A stretch of DNA of 64,000 bases from Nectonema munidae (Eukaryota > Nematomorpha > Nectonematoida > Nectonematidae): positions 463,501-527,500 of the forward strand of contig JAUIRK010000960.1 of NCBI GenBank assembly GCA_030549495.1. The letters are read 5' to 3'. A program made the translations under genes and the position numbers. Positions 13,401 through 29,200 of the stretch are shown here, piece after piece (position 1 is the first letter of the stretch; each line of letters begins with the position of its first letter). The notes under the pieces were generated by a model. It searched no databases. It had not been told where the DNA came from and saw nothing but the letters and a program-made list of their open reading frames with translations.

Positions 13401-16400
13401 TATTAACCCTAAATTTGAATATTTGAAGACTTTCTAGTAACGATATAAGTATATAAATTTTCATCAAAAGTGTTTTTATAAGTTTTAACTAGGAAGAATG
13501 TTTCATATAAAACAAAAGAATACAAAAAGAAACAAAATAATGAATTTTTCCTAATCCACGCATAAAAGAATATATAAAATTTCTTTTAAAAATATTTTAT
13601 TTGTAAATAAACTTTGTGATTTCAAAGTTAAAAAATATACATCAAAATGTTAGTAAAAAAAGGAATTACCATGTTGAGGTCTAACTTTAATCATTTCAGT
13701 GGGATCACTTGCTTCTCCTTCCCCAAACTTGGTTACAGCTTTAACTCTGAATTCATAGTGGTGACCTTGAAGGAGATGGGGGACCGTTACGTGGGTGTCT
13801 TCACTTTCAGCAACTGGAATCCACAAAGAAGTATTCTTTTCTCTCTTCTCCACCACGTACTTGTCAACGGGCGAGCCTCCACAATCTTCGGGTGCTTTCC
13901 AAGTTAAGTCAACGTGATCAGCATCAAAATCAGCAATTTTTACATCCTTTGGAGGAGCTGATTGGGTATACGGATTCTTAGCGGTTATTTCTTCATCACA
14001 AACCAAGGGAATTGAAGCTCCTTGGCTATTCACGGCAGCTACACGAAATTTGTATTTCTTGCCTTCTATCAACTTTCCTACTAAAAATGTAATGAAAATA
14101 TTAAATCAAACCATATTCGTTATTTGCTGCCTCTCATCTCAATCATACATAATCATATTCTCATTGGTTAATACTCAGAATTTCCCAAAAACTTGTTTTC
14201 CATAAAAAGTTCATAGGTGTTCCTCAAATACTTAAAACCGTAAAACATTGAAATCTTAATTGGGTATTAACTTTTTATTTCTTGTTCTTCTCTCTTTTCC
14301 CAGCGATCATAGATTTCTTACAAAAGAATCTATAATGCCGGTCCCAAGCCCGGATAAATGGGGAGTTTTTGGCGTCAGAAAAGGCATCCAGCCGTAAAAC
14401 CTTTTTCTGCCGAAACCAATATGAAAGAAAAAAGAGCTAATAAATAACTGATTTATTTATTTTTATTTTTAAAATATTTTATTGATTAATTTTGTGTTAT
14501 GATTACGAAATAAACAGTGTTCCGTTTACAAAGTAGTTTTCCATCGCATAAAAAGTTTGAGAAATTCAGCGCTAACTTAACTTAGCTAAATTGAAAATGA
14601 ATATCGAAAATATAGCCCCCCTATCATGATTTTTCTAGAGCAGATTTACACATTATTTCATTGTAAATCGACATTTAAAAATCTTTATATAATTTTAATG
14701 ACCTAAAAGAGTATTCGAATTTCTCATTTTATTTTACAAAAAATAATTTTTTGCTCTGAACATATAGCTTTGTTAGATTCCATTAAATTTTGAAATAAAT
14801 CCAATTGAATATTGTGAAGTGGTTTTTACCTTTGAAAGAAGTTCCATCGGTATCTTCGACATGAGACCACGTATCTCTAGACGCATCATACTTTTCAACG
14901 GTGTAGTGAGATATTTCAGAGTTTCCATCAGACACAGGTGGCTTCCACTTCAGTTTGGCGCTATTACTAGTCACGTCAGAAACTTCCAAAGGGCCTTGTG
15001 GAGAAGAAGGTTTATCCAAAACCACTACATTGCAAGAAGCGGTAGTGGTGCCTGAGCTGTTGGTCAGTTTTAAGGAATACTTGCCAGAGTCTCCAATTTG
15101 CGCGTGTTCAATGGAAATTTTAGTCCTTTTAGGAGCCTTCTCCAACTTTGTTCTATCATTCTCTTTTACAGGCTAAGATAAGATAAAAGCATTGCTATTT
15201 TCATTATCTTCATCATAAGCAGTAGACCATTCGTCTTAAAAATTCTGGTGCTCAAAGGGGGTTAATGAGAAAATTTTTTTAATAAGGATTAGATCAGAAA
15301 AGTTTCAGAAAAATCTTGTTTTCAGTCCTAATTCTTTTCTTTATAAGTCTCTCTTCTATCTTGCAACAATGTTTTATTTTTGTTCATTGAGATTCAATGA
15401 AAATTAGTTTCACATTTATTCAAAAATTCGAAATCTTAGATTCTCCCGTATTTGATGTATATAAATTAACATTTACAATTTAAAATTCTTATTCTATACC
15501 TAATTCGAGATCTAAACTTCTCTTTTATACGATCATCAACGGCAAGCGAACCCCCCTGTAAACAACCAAATTCGCTTTAGCAAGCTTCAACAGTTTCGCT
15601 TTGTGAGTACAAATCCCACTTTGAGAATTTTTAGGTTCTCTCGATGATAGATTATAATTTTAATAATCCATAGATGATCAAATTTAAGTATTAGCAAATT
15701 TTATGGAAATTCCAAAATGCGTATTCTCAAAATGAATGAATGTGTATGCTTATTTTTGAATTGATGTAAAAAGAGTTTCATAAAATTGTAGACTCTATTT
15801 AATAATTTCGAACACAAAAAAGGGATTTGAGGTTCTGCTTACTTTGTCGTCGATACGCCATTCAGAAGTGGGTTCGGGTTCTCCGTCAACTTTGACATCA
15901 AATTCGATCTTTTCACCAACTTTCACTTTGATGTCATATAAAGCAAATTTGTCCAACTTTGGAGCCGCTAAAAATGATAAAGAGAAGTTGTACAATTAAT
16001 AGCTTTATATGTGAGCTTGGCGAAGCTCCCAGGTATCTTCAACAAAGCATTTCGCTTTGCCAAGATATTTAATTTTTGTTTTTCCAGGCCTCTAGAAAAT
16101 CAACTTCTACTTTTCGAGAATACATGAAATTTTAAACATAGGTTCTAGATATAAAATTTAAGCATGTTTTCAGAGTTTAAATAAATTTAAAGTTATTAAA
16201 AAGTGAGAATTATAAAATCTTATTATAACAAATATAAAAAATTATGGAAAATTAGCAGTAGCAACAGAATCAAAGGTGTCCAAGTATATTTAAATTCTTT
16301 AAAATTTGAGGTCTTGCAATACCATTAGTTTATTGATCTTTTTTCAATTTTTTAACGGTGCATTATCTTGGTATTCACGATAGAGACTTAAAAAGCAGCT

Positions 16401-19400
16401 TAAAGAACCTTTTTGTTTGTCATAATGTTTCATTATCTGAACATATATCTCTCTTTTATCTAAGCTCATCTACTTTTTCTCGGATGAAATGTGTTGAATT
16501 CAAAAAATCGTCTCTATCATTAAAAAAAGAATATGATCAAATTGGTTAGTATAGTAAACTAGACCTTCAATGAATCTAAAATCTAAATATTATTTCCCTA
16601 TAAATTAGTTTGATTAGAATTACACTTATTTTTCATTGAATATATTAATGAAGTAAGCTGTATGCTGATCTTAAGAGGTTTACGGTTTACAAACTGCTCT
16701 AGTAGAAGAAACAATGACATACAATCAAATACCCCAAACATTTAACCAACAATTTCTCTCATATACACTTAAGTTTTGGATAAATGTATGCCAAACTTAC
16801 AGAAGCGAGGCTTAGCAACAATTGGTCCACATATGTTAGAAGGTTCACTTTTTCCGCCAGCATTGATTGCTTTCACCCTGAAAGAATACTCTTCACCTTC
16901 AACCAAACCACTAACCGTTGCTTTGCATTGATCAGCAGTAGTGATTTCTGCCTTGCTCCAATTTCCATATCTACAAATTAGTAAAATGTGTGTATATACA
17001 CAGTGAAACCTCGCGTCTATACTGAACTCAAAAACAAAGTCGTCATTATATAGAGTTGTTTACTATAGAGACGTTATGCTAGCAGTTTACAAGAAAAAAC
17101 AAGCTCTAAAATTAGTTCATTAGTAATGGAGATTTTAATATAATGATTGTATAAAATGAACTGGTGTTATTTTACGGGGTATCTTAAAACAAAGGAATAC
17201 TTTATATTTAACAGTAGAAATATTGAAATACTTGCAACTTATTTGCCTCAAATATTCCATTAAATTCATTTATACACTTAAAAAAAATTTTCTAGACTTA
17301 AAAAAGAGTACGTTTTCTTTCGTTAAGGTATATCTATGAGACAGATAATTATAATATAAAAATCAATAATTTTTCCAATACTATAATTAATTTGATATAT
17401 ATATATATAAGGAACATATGTGCAGACTTGTCTTTCTTCTCAACTTCGTAGCCAGTTATGGGAGATCCGCCGTCTGAAGCAGGTGGAGCCCATTCCAAAT
17501 CCACATGATCTTTATCCCAGTCTGCTAATTCCAAATTCTTTGGTGCCTCTGGTTCATCTAAATCATTTAAGCATCACAAATATAGTATTATGGAAAGGCG
17601 CACACTTCTTTATGAATGATTTAGAAATTTAGGGTAACCGAATAAATACCCTAGAGAATATTAAAAATTATATTTTATTTTTAAGAAAACTAAACTTTAT
17701 TTAACCATATATTTTCTATATACATTAAATTTGTAAAAGATGATGAAACAACAGAAAATGGAGTAAGAAAGTTACAAACTCGAGAGTGAGAAGGACACAA
17801 AGAAAGAATTTAAGACCGAAAGTAATTTAACAAATTTAGTAGATCAACACATGACAGAAAAAAATATTTTAAACACACAAACAAAATCGATTGATTAAAA
17901 GTAAATATTTTCTTGTACTCTTTTTATACTTTTTTGTCGGAATTTTGTTTTATGTAAACTTAAAAATTTTCTATTCCCAACTTTTTTCCTCTATTAAATT
18001 TTATCAAGAATTTCGTATAACAAATTTTTTATAGAATAAATTTAAAAAATAATATAAGGATTTACAAAAATAGAATTTATATATGCTTCTCCACGTTCCA
18101 AAACAACCTAGAAATTAAACGATGACTGAGGGGTTGTTGTCCATATTTTTGAAAAAAAAATCAATTTTTGAAGGAAATAACTAATAGTATTGTTTTTGTT
18201 GGAACCCAGAAAAATATAATATTACACTGCATAAAAGACAAAATATTCATAGTAGTAAGAATCGATATAAAAAAGAAGAATTTACCGAAAGCATTTTTGG
18301 CTAAGATAGCGGAACTTGTTTTGAGTGGAGTGGAAGCACCTTGTCTGTTCACAGCTTTAACACGAAACATGTATCTGTGATCTGGAGTGAGGTCAAATAC
18401 CTATAATATGTTGTAAACTTCTTAGATGAGCTCGCATTCTCATTGGCTCAAATCGAAGTAAGAATGTATGGTATATGACAGTGTTTGTATAGAAAAAATT
18501 CAGACACATATTTAGGTTATTTTTAGTTAATTGGATATTCATGAAATAAGAAAAGTTCGACAGTGATAGAAAAATAAAAGGAGGGATTTTTATTGATGAA
18601 AAATATTTTTCTAAATTTTATCCGCTAATGAAAACATCCATCCAAAAATACCCTCTAGTTGAATTATTAAAAATAAACTTTTATATTAATTAAAACTAAT
18701 TGTTTCTAATTAAAAAGTATTAAAATGTTTAGATATAATTTTATATCGTTTTTGCAGATATTGTAAAGTATCGATTCTACTTGATTTAAAAAATCATACT
18801 CAGAGCATTCTTTGCTTATTCAATAGTATTTAAGGTTAAATAAAAGACCAGATTTAATATCAAAATGAAGAATTTTCTAAATTTCTATCCTTCACACAGT
18901 TAGCCAAAACTTATTTTGTTTTAGATTTCAGATGATTAAAAGTTAAATGATATCGTTTTTTAATTTAAAAATAAATTGTTGTGCAGATGACAAAGAAGAG
19001 AAAAATAAGTCAAAAGGAAGCAAACTTCTCCCGTCATAAATTTTAAATCTTTATGAAATTAAGTGATCAGGGTCGTAGAAGAAACTTTCGGAGATTATGG
19101 TCAATCTATTAGCATATGGGACATACGTCAATGGAAGAGTCTTTTGTTTCGCCAGCTTTTTGCCACACATTATCACCAGCATCCATGTCCATCTTTTCAA
19201 CAACGTACTTTGTGATTGGCGATCCTCCATCATCCTCAGTCTCCTGCCAATTCAACTTGCAAGACTTTTTCGTGATGTCGCTTGCAGATAACGGACCCTC
19301 AGGAGATGAAGGGACATCTAAAATTATTTTGGGAGATATTTAAGCGAGTAGGCAGCAGAGAAGTGGAGATAGGGGTGTGAGTAAGGTCGATAAGATGCTG

Positions 19401-22400
19401 AATATAACTCAACGTCTTGGGTTCGATACCGCATCAAGCCTGCTTTTCTCATGTACCTTTTTTTAAGTGAAAAGTAAACGTTTTGTGTTCTTATTGGGAA
19501 AAAGATCCTAAAGTATAATAAATACATTTTTGATGAATTAGAATGCAGTCTTGCTTTCGTTTACCACAATTCTCTCCAGACGTGTATGACCGGAGGTTTA
19601 GTCGATGGACATTTGGGCGAACGGACATTTCACAGAAAATGTACATTCAATTTGACTTTTTGTAGGAGTTGATTTACTTCCAGTAAGTTGGCAAGATTGT
19701 GCTCCATACAAATCTGGAGAAATTTTTGTTTTTTTCATTGTTCTTAACTTATATACTAACTTAACTTGGCGTGAATAATATTGGTTGGATACTGGGTTTC
19801 AAAACTCAATGTCTTGGGTTCGATCCCGCATCAAGCCTACTTTCTTCATAGTTCGAAACAAGCGACGCAATTGTGCCTTCTAGGTGAAAACACCCTACGA
19901 TACCTTTATCTTTACTTTATATACACAGAATTTACCTTATCTACAAGAAGCTACCTTACCAAATGTTTTAGGATATGACATGACTAATTAAAAATCTACA
20001 GCGCAATTTATGGTTTCTTTTATTATTTACAACTTTTATACACAAATTATGTGATAAATAATTTTATCTATTAGAAGTTACATTACAATTGGTCCATTCA
20101 GTCAAAAAATTTTGCTCGCCCAAATCTTCGTGGGATAAATCTCCGCAGACCAAATGTTTATCGACCATATGTCAGGGTATCTCAAAAGTGGTGGATTTAA
20201 GTAAAGAATTAAGTCAGAAAAGATGCTTAGTTCTAAGGATATATTGTATATATGAAAAAGGATTCTAGGAATATCTGCCGCAAAACTTTTTGCAGTAAAG
20301 GCTTTCGTCTCAGAATCCTTTTTGTCGTATAACTTTTCATGTAGATAATTGTTGCCCGCTAATAAAGATCTTTCTAGAATGCCTTAAAGGAATTCAATTT
20401 AGATAAATTAGTCCTATTTAATTAATATTGTGATACATGTACAAATTCGCTAAAGAGAACTTTCCAGAAAAATAGCTAATTAAAAGTAATCAACTTATCA
20501 ACTAAGTTTAATTTGTTTTCTAATGAATACATTTTTGTAATTTAAACACTGTTTCTAGATTATTTTAACTTCAAAGAGAGAAAAAGTCTTTCTTAAAAAA
20601 ATAGTTTGTAAAAGAGTGTTGTTTTAATACAAGAAAATAACATATTTATCATTTGAATTAGAGATAAAAAAAGGCATAAATACATACCCAAAACATTGAC
20701 CTTAAATTCAACTTCATCTGTTCCAGAAGAATTTTGAACAAGAAGTTTATACGTTCCAGAATCCTCTCTAACTGCTTTCGGTTTCTTCAAACTAGCTTTT
20801 TTCTCTGTGGTAGTTATCATACAGCTATCACTTGGTATAAGAGAAATGCCATTCTGGCTCCATTTGGCTTCAGGAGGCGGTTCACCGTTTATGCCCAAAG
20901 CAACTTCAATGCTCTCACCTGCTTTAACTGTTATGTCTTCCAAGTTTCTTCGATTGATTTCCGGGGCGACTAAAAATGTAAGCAAGAATATATAATTTTA
21001 CAAATAAAAGCACAATGAAAAATTCAGGTTAAATTCGTGGCTTAGATGTTGATATTTTATCAAAAGATTGAATGATACATTTTCACTTTTCTTTGTTTAT
21101 CAAAAGATTGAATGATATATTTTCACTTTTCTTTGTTTAAGTGACATTAATTGAGAGGTTCAATCAATGGAACTTGATTGACAGCTACGACACCCAATTA
21201 AATGTAAATAAATATAAGTAATACCAAATCTTGGCTTAGTTGTAACTACATCAGTCGGAATAGAAGGAACTCCTTCTCCGGCGTCATTCACCGCTTTAAC
21301 TCGGAACTGATAGTCTTGATTTTCTTCAAGGCCTTGAATAACCGCACGATTTTCATGTGCATCAACCTAAACGTTTTGTGATTGGTTATTTAAAGATGAA
21401 ATAAATAAACATGATTATTTCTTTGCTCGAAAAATCTAAAAAAGACTATACTTCAGCGGCAGGTGTCCATTGTGTGGAGAACAACGGTTTTTTCTCTATG
21501 ATGTACTTTTTAATGGGATTTCCGCCATCACTTTCAGGAGGCTTCCAATTGATATCAACGTGATCTTTATCCCAATCTTCAATATTCGGTTTGCCAACCT
21601 GACCTGGTTCATCTATCAAAGAAAGAGAAAAAAGTAATCACATAAATCCGTGAAAGAAATTTATGATTTATTAATTTTACCAAATGGATTCTTAGCAATG
21701 ATTTCAGTTGAAGTCGTCAACGGCTCGCTCGCACCCTCTTGATTGAGAGCTTTCACTCTGAACTTGTAACTTTTGTTGGGTGTTAAGTTTGTGGCGTTGA
21801 AGCCGGTATCTTTTGTTTCGCCTACTTTAGTCCATTTTCCGCTGTCGTCTAACATTTCAACCTGAAGGGAAAATAATTGTCATTCTTCAACCAATGAAAT
21901 ATGCGTTGATTAGGTAAACTTTAGCTGAGTGTATAACAAAGTTGGTTACAAAACACAGACCTTTGTCCTCGGATCTACACTTTAAAAATTCTTGAATATT
22001 CATAAACTATGAACGCTTTATTACATAGTTAAATCAACAAAATCTAATTCAAAATTTCTAAAGTAATTTTTTTTTTGAAAAAATATATTAAAGGATGAAT
22101 AAAAAATTTAATTCATTAAAGTTATCACAAAAAAAGAAAAAGTTATGGCAGCATTTTAGCTGATTTTTATACACGTGTCAAATTTATACAGAGTAGAAAA
22201 GATTATTATTTTTTGCAACGGAAATATGGGAATGAAACAAAGCGAAAAAAGTGTTGAAAACACTTTTATACAAAAAAAAATTATTTCCAATAATTTGGCT
22301 AAAAAAACAAAATGTATAATCCAAAAATCATCCAGGAATCTAGAAAAGCAAAGAAAAAAACATTTATTAAAGCTAAGGATTACGGTTAGATTTAGGATTA

Positions 22401-23104
22401 GGATTTTTAGTTTAATAAGATTATTCAAAAATCACAATACTACAATGAAATGATAAAAATAAACAAACTTTATATCCCAAAATTTCACTTCCACCATCAT
22501 CTTCAGGAGCCATCCAATTGAGCTTTGCGGATGTTTTAGTTATATCCATTATATTCAAAGGTCCCTTTGGCACAGATGGAACATCTATACGTCAAAATTT
22601 ATAGCACATGAATAATTCAGAAGTCCGTTAATCAAAAGTATAATAAAATCATCAATTTTTTAGACCAGAAGTTGAAAAAAATCATCTATGTGTTGCTTTG
22701 AAATCTATACCCAAGGTGTAGGTATTGATTAGAATTTGATGATGTAAATATCCTGATCTCATTTAAGCGACTATAACACTTAAAGCAAAATATAATTTTT
22801 CTAATTATGCCCAGGGATATTTTGCTTTGCAAGATTCTAAACAACCTTGTAAAACTTGACAAACTTTCATTTGTAAGCTGAAGTTTTGAAATGTTTACAA
22901 AAAAAACTGTTAAAATGGAGAGAAGGTCACATAATGTTTCGATTTGTTTGTGGACTGAGGAGAGCTACCTATCAATTTATAAACAGCAAACCTTAACCCT
23001 TCAGAACTATTTTGGGTTGGGGGTAAAAATGGAAATTAAAATAAATTTTTAAAAAAAAGTAATAAAAAAATTTATAAAAACCTTTGTTCCCCAAAGAAAA
23101 AAAA

Positions 23105-23201
<97 letters not shown>

Positions 23202-26200
23202 TACATTTATAATAAAAAAATTAATTTATGCTCACAGGAAATAGCTTGATTTGACTCGCATTAGATTGCTTGGTTGTTACAGTTGTCTCAACAAGGTGGT
23301 TTTCTAAGTGCTGTAATTAAAGTCGAAGACAAAATTTTTTCTGATGATTAGTGTGTTTTTATATATTTTAATGGTCAACAATCCCAGATATATATAATTT
23401 TACATTTCAGTGCCAAAAAACAATTAACAATAATAATCCAGTTAGTGCTTTAACTGACACCAAAAACATTGAAATTAAAATGTCCGCCCTTATTATAATT
23501 TTTATTTCAGTTTTTCAACATAAGTAAATTTCACGCGTTTTATAAAAAATTAAAGTAATACTAATCTAAATTTATATCTTTAGGAAATCATTTTGAAATC
23601 TTATAAATTTCAAGTTAAAAATGCAGTCACATCTAAATGAATCTATTAATCTATAAAATTGGTTTATTTTTTTTTTAAAATAGAATACGCTATAATTTAA
23701 AAAGCAGTGCATTTAAAAAATCATTTTCAACCCATTAAAAAATTTATTATATGACCAATTAATCTAAGCACGAAGAATAGTTAACAAGCTATTACAAGGA
23801 AAGATTCAATTCTTTACATAGGGCGCCTAGCAAAAAGTCAATGGCGGCTTTGGTTAGAGAGGAAATTGGGTAATCGTTGAACTTGATATGAGAAAATATT
23901 CTTTGTGTAATACGAGGAATACTCTAGTAGGAAAAATGTTATAAAATGGCCTAGTGCTGAATTTTCATTTAGACCCGGCCTTGGTCCAACTCCCAATAGC
24001 TTTTAAAGCTATTTGATAATAGCTCCATAAGTGTGCATGGAAAAAAAGAGAAGAAACCTAAAACATCAACGTGAACGGTGATGGCATCTTCACCAGACTC
24101 ATTCGTAACTTTCAGCATGTAATCGCCCGTATCACTTCTTTCAGCAGCTTTCTTGAACGCGTTTGAACTTTCGTCCGTGTCTTTCACTTCGAAATCATCC
24201 GACAACTTTTCATCTTCAAAAGACCAAGTCTGAAAGAATGAGGAAAGGGTTTTGAGAAATGAACAAATAAGAAATTGTGAAGTAAGAATAACAAACTTTG
24301 ATTGGAGGAGGTTCACCACTCACAGGAACTTTGATATCTAACTTTTGTCCAGCTTTTACAGTGATATTCTTCACTTTTGACTTGTCAATCTTAGGAGCAA
24401 CTAATAAGAGAGCATTGACATACGTATAAAACTAAAAGTTAATAACCATTAATTTCACGATTTACCATGCCTAGCTTTAGCTATTTGTGGAGCGGTTGAG
24501 TTACTAGGCTCACTAGGACCCCCTTGATTGACAGCTCTAACGCGAAATTCATACGTTTCTCCTTCAATCAAGTTAGGCACTGTGCATTTACACTCATCAG
24601 TTGCTGGAACCTACACAAAAAGAAGGTAACAAATTATTTGAGATGTCAAACAAAAATGATCCATTACTTCCATGGCTTGTGTCCATGGCGAAGATATGGA
24701 TTTCTTTTCAATAATGTAACTTGTGATGGGTGCACCACCATCTTTGTCAGGCTTTTCCCACTTCAATTTCATTTCATTTTTGTCCCAGTCTTCAACAGAA
24801 GCATTCTTTGGAGCACTCGGTTCATCTATTCAATTAATGACGATAGGAATGCATTTAGGGATGTGATGTATAAAAGTTACCCCATGGATTTTTCGCTTCA
24901 ATGGGCTTTTCAGTTTCAAGGGGTTCAGAAGCTCCTTTAGAATTGATAGCTTTAACGCGAAATTTGTATCTTTTTTTGGGTTGCAGATTTTCCACCACAA
25001 CTTCAGGACCTATATATAAAAAGTCAAAGAAATGAAGAGTTTGAGAAAAAGCCTTGACTGACGAGTGTCTGAATACATACCAGATGATTCAGCGGCAGGA
25101 ATCCAAAAGCCTGGCCTATCCATGTCCATCTTCTCAACCACGTACTTATCAATGCCCATGCCACCGTCATCGTTAGGCGGATTCCATTTTAAAGTCATCT
25201 TATTAGCAAATATGTCAGTCGCTTCCAAAGGACCTCCAGGTGACTCTGGCTCTCCTTAACAACAAAATCGAATAAGCATGAATGTATAATTATATTAAAT
25301 GAATCAACTAGTTATCGTATGTTCATTTGTGGTGCGACTTTTAAAGACATATTTTTTCAAGAGTCCATGATAATTAATATCACCCATGGACAACTGCCCC
25401 ATAATAAAGCTAAATTGACTTAATTTATAAAATAACTAACATTATATCCAAAAACAAATAAATCCTAAAAATACTGTGTTTTTATAATCGAAAAATCATA
25501 CGAATTAAAAAAATGGATATTTTTTTAAATCATCCCATTTTTAAGTGATATAAAAAATTTTTTCTACACTGTAGAATTTAATTGTGCTTAGATTGATATG
25601 ATTTTTTCCAGGGGTGCATATTTGTTTATTTTCATGTTCTCTTTTCCTATCGTATAGCATTAATAATTTCATCAAGATAATAAATAATCCACAAGAAGTT
25701 CGCCTTCCTTTGTTTCATCAATCTGTAGAATCCAAAGATCAGATTAAATTCTTTCTCAATATTTTGTAAGTTTTGCTTTATTTTTTACCAATAAATTTGG
25801 TTTCATCTTTGAAGTCATTTTAAGAAGAATTCTTTATAAAACAAAAAATTAATAAATTGATCAAAAATTCGCTTTCAAAAAGTTCGTATACTATAATTTA
25901 ATAAAAAGATGCCAGTATGTATAAATATGTAGAATTAAGGATTCAATAGCTATACTAATATTTTCATTCATATTGCCGTTCTAATCTAATGTTTATTAAA
26001 AAAGATTATTTATTATTTTAAATTTATTTTTAAATTGTCTCCATGTTAAAAAAGGTTTGCTTGACGGTCAACTAACCATGTACAACTGTCAATTCATTCT
26101 AAGAGTACGCATTGAGGCAGAGATAGACAAAGATTACAACATTTTGACAACATCCAACGAATGTGATTCAATTAAAATACTACAGTACCTAAAACTCTGA

Positions 26201-29200
26201 CGTTAACCTCAACTTCATCTTCTCCAACATTGTTAACAGATTTTAGTTTGTACTTGCCGCCATGCTTTCGTTCCACAGATTTCACAACCAACTTAGTTCC
26301 CTGTGGTGTATTCACAACTTTTGCTCTACGAAAAGAAATGTATTCAATTAAAAGATGACGTAAATAGGAATTCATCAATATGATTCCTCATACTCAGAGA
26401 ATTCCTTTATTGGCTTTCCATTCAGAGTCCAGAAGTTTTCGGGATCTGGAGAACCTTCAACTGGGATGTCGATTTCCAATCTTTGGCCTTTTGAAAGTAC
26501 AATGTCTTTCAAGCCATCCTTGTTAATTTTCGGTTTCACTAAAACAAACAAGAAAGAGTAGATATAACAACAAAAATTTGTATTTTGAAAAATTATTTTA
26601 ATTACAATTAACTCTAATTACATGGCGATAGGAAAGCTTGATCTCACAAAACTCGGTCTCAAATTCACATCGAATATTAAAGTCTGAAATTGCAGAAAAA
26701 ATGAACTTTTCCTGTACAAAATATTTCTTTAAAATCGATTTCATTTATAGAGATACTGTTCCTATTGACAGGTGTGTCAAATATAAAATATTGAAAATAC
26801 GGCCTTGAAGTAATTGAAGTTTGACACTCCTGGTCTAAGATAAATGTCACAACAAAATATAATTTCTAACTAACTCTTTTTCTAACCAATACACTCTAGT
26901 TTTCAGCGTAAGACATTCTTTTAAGAATAAGGTAAATTTAAGTAAGCGGCTTTCTTTTAACCAATTGCGTACACGTTTTAATCCATCGACCAATAGGTTC
27001 TAATTTTTATCTTACTAGGCTTTCTTTTAACCAATGTCGGCTTGGTAGTGTTAGAAGCTTCTCCAGGTCCACCTTTGTTGACAGCTTTGACGCGAAACTC
27101 GTATTCACAATTTTCTCTCAAATTTGGCACAACGATTTCAGTGTTTGGAGCAGAAACCTATATTGAATATAAAAAATTGTGTATAACACTTAACTTACAA
27201 AAATACTATTGACGAATTAAACTTAAAATCCAAAGAAATTTTTTATGATGCAAATCATTGGTTTCATTTTATGTAAATTATATTACTTTTAAAATGAGTT
27301 ATTCTAGAAAAATTGCTACGGTATGAAATAACAAAACTAAAGAAATTAATTATAAAAATTAACTACATAAAAGCTAGATAACCACATAATTAACAAATTA
27401 AAATGTACGCCCACTTAAAATAACATAATGTAATATAAAATTTTAAGAGAATTATTAAAGAGCGTGAGTAGGATTGGGGGTTGATTGGGGTGTGAGTAGG
27501 ATTGGTTAGATGCTGGATTCGATAACTCAAGGTCTTGGATTTGATCCCTTATCAAATCTGCCTTCCTCATAGTTAGATACAAACGGCGCAATTGTGTTTT
27601 TTGATGAAAACACACCACGTACGCTTCCTTTATAAAATAGCATTTAAATATTGTCATTTTTGAGAAACTTGAATAGTTTGCTTTCTGTTGACTTAATCGC
27701 AAGTTACTTTTAAATACAAGCTTGTGTATAAGCCTATTTTAGCAATAACATTAGTAGCAGATAACCCCTAAAAAGTATTTATTTTCTTTGCTAACAGTGA
27801 AAAGAGGTTAATAAATGAAATTCAATGCAAAATATTAGGATAATAATGATTTATATCCGAGTTCTTTAAACTTTTTTACATAAGGGCGTAAAATTTTTTA
27901 TTTATTGTTAAAACAAAAAAATGGTTTAATTTTTCGTAATGGATGTTAAAATATTATCAAATATAAGTATATTAGTGAAATATTTGTTTTGTTTTCCTTC
28001 AATTCAAAATCTTTTACGTTTTGAAGTCAGATGAAAAGTAATGGGGCCCAAATCATTTTCCATCTGAACCACAAATTACCCAAGAAAGTATAAAAAAATA
28101 TAAAAAAAATTGCCCAATTAAAATTTCCCACAAAAAAAGGCAATTGAAGATCTATGCACGGAAAAACTATTTCAAATCTTTGATACATATGTTATCTAAT
28201 TGATTACAGAAGATTTTATGATCATCCATTTTAATAAAGTTCTACGTATTAAATATAACATAAATGGTAAGTGGTAAACAATCTCAAAGCTGTATTCAAA
28301 AAATCGAAAAAAAGGCGTGTTACAGGGAAAAAAGATGTGCTCAAATTTTAAATCCAAATTTTTTGAAGACAACATGCCATATATCAATAAGAAAAAGTTT
28401 CTTTAAATTTTCGAATTTAATGATCATCAACAGATCTGTACCACTATAACTACGAAGGTTAATTGGTTGTGGATGAAGATAAATGTATATAATTGAGTGT
28501 ACCTCGTCTATTATGCGATACCCAAAACACGAATTTACCAAACACTCCATATCATCATGCATATTTTTGTATTTGGGGAAATACAAAGAAACTTTTGAAG
28601 GACCAAACTTTCAATACAAAATACTTTTCCTTCGTATACTCTCTACACTTCATTATGCACAAAAATTAAAACAAAATATAGTAAGCCTTCTGAAATACGA
28701 CTTCCACAAAGATAGGACTTTAATTATACCTCCTTAAACAAATTGTTTAACCCCTCGTATACGACGACATCAATTTAAAATGTTGATATACGTATAGCGA
28801 AAATATGTTTATTATTATTTTATATCTCATGCTAATGATTTTTTAAATATATTAATTATAAAATTAGTATTATTTTCAATAAATGTTCACTTTTTAAAAT
28901 TTTCCATTTCAATTTTTATGTTAATTTCATGCATATTTAATCAGATTATGTTTTATTGATAAAAATAAATAAGTTATAATAGATGTTAGCAAAAAAGCAC
29001 ATCTTTCATAAGGGAGATGTTCATTAGAGTGACAAATCAAAACAGTGACATAATCTGTCACTCTTAAAATAGAGATAAAAGAGTGACAAATCAAATCAAA
29101 AGAGTGACATAATTTGTCATTCTTAAAATAGCGATTAAAAGAGCAACAAAAGAGTTTTCTATGTAAGGATTTGCATCTCATCTATGTTGGATCCCATAAA

